Below are positions 56,601-64,000 of a stretch of DNA of 64,000 bases, piece by piece. The position numbers and the translations under genes are program-made. The stretch spans positions 54,529,608 through 54,593,607 of the forward strand of contig OZ024794.1 of the NCBI GenBank assembly GCA_964017045.1, in the 5' to 3' direction. The notes beneath the pieces were generated by a model, which saw only the letters and a program-made list of their open reading frames with translations, made no database searches and had not been told where the DNA came from. This stretch comes from Omphiscola glabra. Lineage: Eukaryota; Mollusca; Gastropoda; Lymnaeidae. Numbering within the stretch: position 1 is the first letter of the stretch; every line of letters starts with the position of its first letter.

Positions 56601-59242
56601 CTTCCTGAAAGCATGCTTTTGGCCCCTGCTTAGTTTCGCCCCTGAAATCTATATAGTTATAAACTATACATAACACGCTAAAGGAAATCATATTTGCAGT
56701 GACGTAGCTAGGGAGGTGCCACCCCCCCCTTTCACCAGACACAAAAAAAGATAAAAATGCTGTTTGCAGTTGTAGATAACGTTTATAAATTGTGACATGC
56801 CAGTTTTAACTAATCATTTTGTTTTATTACAAATTCTAAATGAATAGCACAATTATGTACAGAAGATAAACATATTATAACAAAAGTCATCTTACATTCA
56901 TCATAATGTGTCATTTATGTGAGGGAAGTGGAAGTAGCATACATTTATCTGAGGAAAATGGAAGTAGCATAAATTTATCTGAGGAAAATGGAAGTAGCAT
57001 AAATTTATCTGAAGGAAGTGGAAGTAGCATAAATTTATCTGAGGGAAGTGGAAGTAGCATAAATTTATCTGAGGGAAGTAGCATAAATTTCACAAAAATT
57101 CAGTAGATTGAAAGGTTTATTTCTAATTTCAAAATACTATATCTTTTTTTTCCAGAGAAATTACAAGTGTAATGAACTTATGGCGTCTATTAAGAAGTCT
57201 TTAGTTTACTTTAACATAGTGGTTCTCAACCTTCCTAATGCCGCGACCCTTTAATAGAGTCCCTCATGCTGTGGCGACCCCCAACCACAAAATTATTTTC
57301 ATTGCTACTTCATAACTGTTAGTATATGTGTTTTCCGATGGTCTTAGGCAACCCCTAGGAAAAGGACATTCGACCCCCAAAGGGGTCGCGACCCACAGGT
57401 TGAGAGCCGCTGATTTAACACACCCCACCCCCCAAAAAAAATCTGGAATTTTTTTAATTGATGATAGAAAATGTTAAACAAGTAAACAAACACTGACATT
57501 GATTTTAAAATAAAAGAACTTGGCAAAAACGTGTCAAATTGCTTTTCACTTCCCCCTGAACTTATTACAATTATAATATAAATATAATACGATCTTATAT
57601 ATTCACCCACGACCTAATTTGCTTATTTCAGTTAACTGAAGTGGACTTTGGCGGCTCAACAGCATTTACAAATGCTGATCTTGTTGTCAAACCCGTCAAA
57701 GTAAGTGAAATGTTGGTTTATTGTAGGGAGCAGAATACAAGGTTTCAATGTCAGCATCTTAATATTGTACGTCATTTTATCCTTGTCTAAGATAGTTGAT
57801 TTAAGATCCATGTGTCATTTTATCCTTGTCTAAGATAGTTGATTTAAGATCCATGTGTCATTTTATCCTTGTCTAAGATAGTTGATTTAAGATCCATGTG
57901 TCATTTTATCCTTGTCTAAGATAGTTGATTTAAGATCCATGTGTCATTTTATCCTTGTCTAAGATAGTTGATTTAAGATCCATGTGTCATTTTATCCTTG
58001 TCTAAGATAGTTGATTTAAGATCCACGTGTCATTTTATCCTTGTCTAAGATAGTTGATTTAAGATCCATGTGTCATTTTATCCTTGTCTAAGATAGTTGA
58101 TTTAAGATCCATGTGTCATTTTATCCTTGTCTAAGATAGTTGATTTAAGATCCATGTGTCATTTTATCCTTGTCTAAGGCAGTTGATTTAAGATCCATGT
58201 GTCATTTTATCCTTGTCTAAGATAGTTGATTTAAGATCCATGTGTCATTTTATCCTTGTCTAAGATAGTTGATTTAAGATCCATGTGTCATTTATAGGGG
58301 AATGTAAATAAAAAAGAGAATTTTTATATATTGCATTCAATTTTCTGCTTTATATATTAAATTAATAATTTTTTATCACAATTTCTAGCTCATGTAATCT
58401 ATATATACTCTGGGTGGCTCAATTTGATGGGGGGGGGGGGGGAAAGAATGGTATGTGGTTGATACTTGGCCCATGTTCATTTCACTAAATGCCTATCTAA
58501 TTACAAGCATAGTCCATTCTATTCTCAGCTCATTTGATTCAATCCACAGAACATGGCTTTATTCTGGTATAGTTTTACACCAGCTGGAGAGTTAGAAAAT
58601 ACAACTCATCACGCTGCATGCCCAGTGCTCATTGGACACAAATGGGGTAAAATGAATTTACTTTTAATGCTACATACAAGCATTACAGCAAATACAGTCT
58701 CCCCCCCCCCCCCCCCCCATAAAGACACAACTTATATGTGATATATTATATGAATTATTCCAGCTTCCAAACTCATTGAAAATCATTGGAAAGTTGAATG
58801 TTTAAGTTAATGAAACTTTTCATTGTTGAATGTTGACCAATATATTAAATTAACTCAAACTGTTTGGAAGTTAAATTAACTCAAATGAACTGTTTGGAAG
58901 TTAAATTAACTCAAATGAACTGTTTGGAAGTTAAATTAACTCAAATGAACTGTTTGGAAGTTAAATTAACTCAAATGAACTGTTTGGAAGTTAAATTAAC
59001 TCAAATGAACTGTTTGGAAGTTAAATTAACTCAAATGAACTGTTTGGAAGTTAAATTAACTCAAATGAACTGTTTGGAAGGACAATAATGTTTAATTATT
59101 TACAAGAATCTTGTTTAAATCATTCCCAGTTACCAATAAATGGATTTGGACGTATGGTAACACCTTCAAACGTCGCTGTGGTCTGACCCCCAATGCTACA
59201 CAGTATGATATAGAACAGGACATGATCAATGGATGGGTGTAG
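40106..59242 (+). CDS. Prolyl 4-hydroxylase subunit alpha, 15 exons
   Basis: Alpha subunit of the ER collagen-type prolyl 4-hydroxylase, which hydroxylates prolines in X-Pro-Gly repeats using Fe(II), 2-oxoglutarate, O2 and ascorbate, normally with protein disulfide isomerase as beta subunit. Joining the exons below gives about 529 residues, close to the 534 of human P4HA1. Order: signal peptide (FILTLALVHVSTS), N-terminal dimerisation domain (exons 1-3), TPR-like peptide-binding domain (exons 4-7), 2OG-Fe(II) oxygenase domain (exons 8-15). The ligands are visible: His408 and Asp410 (VHLDPF), His481 (HHAACP), and Lys491 (GHKW) for 2-oxoglutarate. The middle of the oxygenase domain is divergent. 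Splice sites are GT-AG except the exon 3 acceptor, which is doubtful. It is related to P4HA1/2 but too divergent to name as either. Confidence 0.9.
41164..41410. repeat. 42-bp minisatellite in intron 1
   Basis: About six units of 'ggatacgataggcttgcg' type, the first four nearly identical. Period divisible by three, hence open frames on both strands. Confidence 0.95.
42541..42660. repeat. 40-bp repeat, 3 copies
   Basis: Short, diverged counterpart of the 22-copy array at 9102-9982. Confidence 0.9.
42718..42906. repeat. 17-bp repeat, unit 3
   Basis: About 11 variable units (acgagatcactattctg, gtgacgagatcac) matching 10040-10267. Confidence 0.9.
42969..43105 (+). CDS. P4HA-like exon 2
   Basis: Acceptor tcccag; reads FYQGRMTKVKARQREVLLDY then LKHPNGVYLTMKQFVADYKG, which aligns with the HPVNAFKLMKRL part of vertebrate P4HA. 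The acceptor joins exon 1 in frame. The donor is uncertain: gtacgg at 43106 gives the phase needed for exon 3, while the stronger-looking gttaagta at 43101 does not. Confidence 0.75.
43245..43700. repeat. 27-bp minisatellite, unit 3 (intron 2)
   Basis: About 17 units encoding SGLGSPKVI-like nonamers if read; judged non-coding because it lies between exons 2 and 3. Confidence 0.95.
44009..44097 (+). CDS. P4HA-like exon 3 (acceptor doubtful)
   Basis: Encodes SKNDIAKDFSVVATEEDLVG then ARKSFIRLQ, equivalent to the vertebrate DEDQVGAAKALLRLQ stretch. The ancestral acceptor seen in the unit 1 copy (tttcag) reads tttccg here at 43992-43996. The next AG (44007-44008) is in the same phase and shortens the exon by 12 bases; an upstream AG at 43980-43981 is also in phase. 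Donor gtgggt. Confidence 0.75.
44617..44728 (+). CDS. P4HA-like exon 4
   Basis: Acceptor accaag, chosen because EVYGLEPRDMIKGNYLG then matches vertebrate DTYNLDTDTISKGNLPG without a gap. Start of the peptide-binding domain. Donor gtaaga. Confidence 0.85.
44885..45285. mobile_element. Inverted dimer of the cccgggt-family repeat
   Basis: Two copies of the short repeat lie head to head: left arm 44896-45060 (ctattcgcacccgggtacca) and right arm 45060-45281 (ggtacccggatgcgaatag). The long inverted repeat spans about 390 bp in intron 4. The units 1/3 homology ends here. Confidence 0.75.
45471..45601 (+). CDS. P4HA-like exon 5
   Basis: Acceptor gggacag; reads EGKMNSSASWLEATLDLRRN through IIALLGRVHMR, matching the TPR-like region around vertebrate WMEQALRQL without a gap at its start. 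Donor gtaggt, phase 0. Confidence 0.85.
45955..46500. repeat. 31-34-bp minisatellite in intron 5
   Basis: About 17 units of acaaatactgtcttggcccc plus agcaaattgagac, with length variants. Confidence 0.95.
46738..47145. repeat. 37-bp minisatellite in intron 5
   Basis: About 11 units containing 'cccaagatttggtttgacca'. A small 10-bp array (cgacaccctatgacaccc type) follows at 47183-47232. Confidence 0.95.
47294..47345 (+). CDS. P4HA-like exon 6
   Basis: Short exon reading MSHDGTAESLFRKSVIL, the helix equivalent to vertebrate GDLDKALLLTKKLLEL. Acceptor gtgacag, donor gtaggt. Confidence 0.85.
48118..48362. repeat. 15-bp minisatellite in intron 6
   Basis: About 16 units of catacatgttactga. Confidence 0.95.
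48463..48593 (+). CDS. P4HA-like exon 7
   Basis: Reads DPSNGDAFELRKELQTKPRV through FRSLCSLQNKLKT. The DP start matches LDPEHQRANGNL of vertebrates, and SLC is the conserved cysteine region before the oxygenase domain. Acceptor ttactcag, donor gtaaat. Confidence 0.88.
48725..48910. repeat. 17-bp minisatellite in intron 7
   Basis: About 11 nearly identical units of ggggtctcacgcttgta. Confidence 0.95.
49371..49700 (-). mobile_element. Interspersed element (gaggcgaaactaag family), copy 1
   Basis: Opens cagaggcgaaactaagctgg, contains 'ggggccaaaagcatgc' and ends near gttacgacgccacag. It is the inverted relative of 56133-56645. Non-coding. Confidence 0.6.
50100..51090. repeat. Split 28-bp minisatellite in intron 7
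   Basis: Units of 'agacatttagtagacgacat' type at 50100-50285 and 51036-51090, interrupted by a 750-bp insertion. Confidence 0.9.
50286..51035. mobile_element. Insertion with (aagt)n tail, 12-bp target duplication
   Basis: A GC-richer 750-bp block starting tcccccggggctctag and ending cttaagtaagtaagttt, placed inside the minisatellite. The sequence ttagtagacgac occurs at both junctions. The short tandem tail and long target duplication suggest LINE-driven retroposition of a SINE-like or truncated LINE sequence. No reverse transcriptase is recognised. Confidence 0.6.
51239..51400 (+). CDS. P4HA-like exon 8
   Basis: Reads GTFDPRLVCKYSVASPPYNR then VCLYYQVITDDEGAYIIDFT, the entry into the oxygenase domain (vertebrate LFCRYHDGNRNP ... 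IRFHDIISDAE). Acceptor attcag, donor gtacgc. Confidence 0.88.
51527..51780 (+). mobile_element. Short interspersed repeat (cccgggt family), copy 4
   Basis: From 'tacccgggtgcgaatggcgg' to 'tggtacccgggtgccaatag' in intron 8. The two ends carry the same motif in direct orientation. Confidence 0.75.
52458..52522 (+). CDS. P4HA-like exon 9
   Basis: Short exon reading LDRGKTEKGGASVRSERTSE, at the position of vertebrate PRLRRATI...SKSAWL but poorly conserved. Acceptor gttacag, donor gtaagt. Confidence 0.8.
52870..52993 (+). CDS. P4HA-like exon 10
   Basis: Reads SFVNDHESEVVKRMGQKVAA then ITKLDTSQDPSGFPFSGEPF, aligned with vertebrate ENPVVSRINMRIQDLTGLD. Acceptor attttag, donor gtgagc. Confidence 0.88.
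53041..54486 (-). mobile_element. 5'-truncated LINE in intron 10, antisense
   Basis: Reverse transcriptase of a CR1/L2/jockey-type LINE, open from 54482 down to 53535. Motifs include SWFRSFLSNRTQAV, GVPQGSVLGPVLFTLY, SQSFADDTQLY (catalytic Asp pair), and LNDDKTEALLIHN. Beyond the stop there is about 490 bp of 3' sequence ending in an (ATT)n tail (53043-53061), typical of this LINE group. The 5' part (endonuclease and fingers) is missing. Inserted antisense to the hydroxylase gene. The long open frame suggests that it is younger than the 262-1730 relic. Confidence 0.85.
54487..55574. other. Rest of intron 10, no gene
   Basis: AT-rich intron DNA; 'ccgctcctcaaaa' near 54889 is a weak match to the foldback motif at 21170. 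Confidence 0.5.
55575..55631 (+). CDS. P4HA-like exon 11 (HxD)
   Basis: Reads VVNYGMGGHYDVHLDPFDG. His codon 55611-55613 and Asp codon 55617-55619 form the HxD iron-binding pair; VNYGMGGHY matches vertebrate ANYGVGGQY. Acceptor cttacag, donor gtaaga. Confidence 0.93.
55891..55959 (+). CDS. P4HA-like exon 12
   Basis: Reads EARKNNFDVMENCGNRLATF LIY across 23 codons; GNRLATFLIY matches vertebrate GNRIATWLFY. Acceptor ctaacag, donor gtaagt, which is repeated downstream. Confidence 0.92.
55960..56096. repeat. 48-bp tandem repeat carrying splice donors
   Basis: Three units, each starting gtaagtgacttcaatttgac (the third is slightly altered). The first is the real exon 12 donor; copies are at 56008 and 56056. 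Confidence 0.9.
56133..56645 (+). mobile_element. Interspersed element (gaggcgaaactaag family), copy 2
   Basis: Longer, inverted relative of 49371-49700, ending gcttagtttcgcccctg. Inside, a roughly 73-bp block with 'attagggattaggaatccca' is repeated three times (about 56362-56570), present once in the other copy. Confidence 0.6.
56918..57088. repeat. 30-bp minisatellite in intron 12
   Basis: Six units of 'agtagcataaatttatctga' type. Period divisible by three, so open on both strands; judged non-coding. Confidence 0.93.
57217..57412 (-). mobile_element. SPIN-type non-autonomous hAT element, copy 3
   Basis: A 196-bp copy in reverse orientation in intron 12. Ends TAGTGGTTCTCAACCTTC and CAGGTTGAGAGCCGCTG. 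Flanking octamers ctttaaca and atttaaca agree at seven of eight bases. Confidence 0.9.
57632..57700 (+). CDS. P4HA-like exon 13
   Basis: Reads LTEVDFGGSTAFTNADLVVK then PVK; equivalent to vertebrate MSDVSAGGATVFPEVGASVW. Acceptor atttcag, donor gtaagt. Confidence 0.92.
57745..58288. repeat. 43-bp minisatellite in intron 13
   Basis: About 12-13 almost identical units containing 'gatccatgtgtcattttatc'. Only two or three substitutions are seen across the array. Confidence 0.97.
58550..58646 (+). CDS. P4HA-like exon 14
   Basis: Reads NMALFWYSFTPAGELENTTH then HAACPVLIGHKW. Contains the distal iron ligand His (58610-58612) and the 2-oxoglutarate-binding Lys (58640-58642). Acceptor tccacag, donor gtaaaa. 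Confidence 0.94.
58853..59085. repeat. 30-bp minisatellite in intron 14
   Basis: About seven and a half copies of a 30-bp unit (ctgtttggaagttaaattaa plus ctcaaatgaa), identical to one another, ending 45 bp before the exon 15 acceptor. Confidence 0.97.
59130..59242 (+). CDS. P4HA-like exon 15
   Basis: Reads VTNKWIWTYGNTFKRRCGLT then a C-terminal tail ending NGWV and TAG at 59240. NKW and the Cys match vertebrate SNKWLHERGQEFRRPC. No ER-retention tetrapeptide, as expected for an alpha subunit held by its PDI partner. Confidence 0.93.
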
Positions 59243-59597
59243 TTTATCCAGCTATTAGAAAGCTATTAATTTCATGTTCATTTCATTTTAATTCATTACA
59301 TTCAAACAATATTATTTAAACAATTATTATAAAAAAATCTAGTCATTATATATAAAAGTAATTCAATTTTGTGATGATTTTTATTTCCTTGAGAGTTTTT
59401 CTTTAATAAGAATGCTGTGCAAATTTTCACTGAATTCTGTGCTCAGAAGAGTGGTGAAGTGAGAACGTAACATCCAAGACTTTTAGTGTGGTCTCATCAT
59501 TTCATTTACCTTAATATTTATTATTATTATTCTTTTAATTGTGCAAAAGTCAGGATGATTGGTAATACATGTACAAAAGTTACATGAAATATATTAA

Positions 59598-59603
59598 AAT
59601 AAA
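59598..59603 (+). terminator. Polyadenylation signal AATAAA
   Basis: First canonical hexamer after the hydroxylase stop codon, about 360 bases downstream. Confidence 0.5.
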
Positions 59604-60126
59604 TTCAGAAAGAACTTTGAGTTATATCATATATTTATTGTATGCATCCACAAGCATTCCTGGTAAAATACAATACTGTGTAAGTTTTTCCAAAAACCCG
59701 AGTAGCATGTGATATCTTCTAAACAGCAATAAATGCTGACTGAACTTCAGAACGCAAAAATAACTCTACAGCTATAAGAAACCAAATGATACCACAAAAT
59801 AGAAGGCCACCATAAAAACTTCCAGTCAATGTTGAAGTAGATTTTTTGTAGAATGGAACAGTAACAGAAACTTAATAGCTCTTATTTAATAACTATAATT
59901 TTAAACTGTTCAATGCTTTAAATCTGTAAGATTCTCAAACAGAGAAAAAAAAAAAAGATTCATATTTATACACGCACCGATGAGGTAAGACACATATTGG
60001 TCAGTTAAATGAACACAATGTAGAACTTTCACAAGTTTATGAGATTCTAAGATTTAAATAACAATTTAGAAAAAAACATGGAATTTTTAGTATTTTCCTA
60101 ATAGAACAATGGATTTCAATATTTTC

Positions 60127-60422
60127 AGTGCAGAGACCAGCACTGGTTCTTGAGACCAGCACTGGTTCTTGAGACCAGCACTGGTTCTTGAGACCAGCAC
60201 AGGTTCTTGAGACTAGCACTGGTTCTTGCCACCAGCACTGGTTCTTGCGACCAGCACTGGTTCTTGAGACCAGCCCTGGTTCTTGAGACCAGCACTGGTT
60301 CTTGAGACCAGCACAGGTTCTTGAGACTAGCACTGGTTCTTGAGACCAGCACTGGTTCTTGAGACTAGCACTGGTTCTTGCGACCAGCACTGGTTCTTGA
60401 GACCAGCACTGGTTCTTGAGTT
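60127..60422. repeat. 19-bp minisatellite
   Basis: About 16 units of gagaccagcactggttctt between the two convergent genes. It abuts a sequence (about 60427-60553) whose reverse strand starts cagtggtgtccaacaatttt, resembling a hAT end. Confidence 0.93.
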
Positions 60423-60612
60423 CCACGTGTGAGATCCAAATACTCCATTGGGAAAACTGTATTTTAAAATAATTTCATGCTGTGTAAAGTGATTCTTAGC
60501 ACAACAGAACTGACCTTTAGGTTCCAAAAATTGTTGGACACCACTGCTATAAAGAGTAATAATACTGTCTAGATTGTATCGAACATTTATGAACAATGCA
60601 TTTTCATTGAAT

Positions 60613-60618
60613 TTTATT
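60613..60618 (-). terminator. Possible ALDH7A1 polyadenylation signal
   Basis: AATAAA on the - strand about 260 bases after the ALDH7A1 stop codon; other candidates lie further down. Confidence 0.3.
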
Positions 60619-60878
60619 TTTAAAAAGATCTGAGTGTAAAATATCGGCTCATTCACAAGCCTGGACTAGTATTTGTAGAAGTAACAAGAACATTGCTCTG
60701 CAACTTTTTCTAACCAACACATGCGGTTACAGTCAAACCAGCTAATCTTTACAATCAATTGTATAGTCACTGTAGGTGATAATCACACAAAAAATGGAAA
60801 TTGGTTACAGGTAAAGTAACAATCCACACATTTCACACTCTCTCACCAATGTTCATTAATAAATGGTTAACTTTGAAT

Positions 60879-63440
<2,562 letters not shown>

Positions 63441-63449
63441 TATTACAAA

Positions 63450-63580
63450 ATGGACTTAGGAAACAATGAAATTAACTTAGATGAATCCCTAAGTGACTCC
63501 TCAGATGATTGGGATACAGATTAATATCGGATGAAGACGTGGATGTTTCTTTTCCTACACAAGTACAGTTTAAAACAATG
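63450..63580 (+). pseudogene. Acidic open stretch, possible transposase N-terminus
   Basis: ATG 63450 reads MDLGNNEINLDESLSDSSDD then WDTD and stop; one frame over, ISDEDVDVSFPTQVQFKTM continues to a gtaagt at 63579. Acidic Ser/Asp-rich starts like this occur in piggyBac-type transposases, but nothing here proves it. The remainder to 64000 is AT-rich without recognisable content. Confidence 0.25.
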
Positions 63581-64000
63581 TAAGTCTAGCTATCCACTCG
63601 ATTAAGTAAATAAAATTAACAACAAAATATATTTTGAAATTTAATAATAGTATCCTAGTTATATTCTTACAATTTTGTGATATAATTTTATTTTTCAATC
63701 ATGTTTTGGCTTTAAAAATTAAAATAAAAGTGTTTGTTTGCATAATCAGCTCATCAAACAGCTAATTTTAGTATTCATTATTGTTGTTTTTGTGTTTTGC
63801 CGTACTCTAATGAGTAAATAATGGAAGACATTAATTTATCCCTTGAAAATATGTTATAAGGTCGTTTATTTCATATAGCCTTAAATTTAAAATATTTTTT
63901 TTCTCTAATCAATGCATATAATTCATTGCCAATTGAATTTGACTTGGGAAAAAAACATATGAAGATGTTGAACTGGGACCCCCTCAAGCCATACCTAAAT

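Noticed and set aside
56906..57106. GSSINLSE repeat peptide
   Set aside because: 30-bp minisatellite inside intron 12, open on both strands.

Overview
The window looks like animal nuclear DNA: AT-rich, intron-containing, and packed with LINE, hAT and LTR fragments and with minisatellites. The best guess is a gastropod mollusc, probably a pulmonate snail. This is inference from three things: a divergent prolyl 4-hydroxylase alpha gene, LicD-type genes of a kind expanded in lophotrochozoans, and short hAT elements with SPIN-type ends, a family reported from the pond snail Lymnaea.

Two real genes can be followed exon by exon. A prolyl 4-hydroxylase alpha subunit gene on the + strand has 15 coding exons from 40106 to 59242 and gives about 529 residues, with all iron and 2-oxoglutarate ligands in place. 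Tail to tail with it, on the - strand, are the last three coding exons of an ALDH7A1 (antiquitin) gene (60879-62780); the rest lies beyond the right edge. The first acts in the endoplasmic reticulum on procollagen-like chains and the second in lysine breakdown. I see no functional link between them.

The left 45 kb is a degraded tandem segmental duplication. The ancestral unit was a LicD-like gene, a jockey/CR1-type LINE, satellite blocks, then the 5' exons of the prolyl hydroxylase. Unit 1 (1-12310) starts six bases after where its LicD stop codon should be and carries a dead four-exon copy of the hydroxylase 5' end. Unit 2 (12912 to about 22565) keeps a LicD gene with one frameshift (18736-19853) and a scrap of the LINE. 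Unit 3 (32482 to about 45060) has a wrecked LicD copy split by a hAT element, the LINE, and the 5' exons that belong to the complete gene. The 22.6-32.5 kb stretch holds only transposon relics and tandem repeats.

Comparing units 1 and 3 gives clean before-and-after views. A 1351-bp solo LTR with a 5-bp target duplication has its empty site in unit 3. A 2.4-kb repeat-cored element is present in one unit only. Minisatellites in the two units have expanded or contracted independently, from over 70 copies to one.

The hydroxylase introns and the ALDH7A1 last intron hold more than ten further minisatellites, some nearly identical from copy to copy, one with a 39+20 bp higher-order structure, and one that copies a splice donor. 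I found no tRNA, rRNA or CRISPR array.
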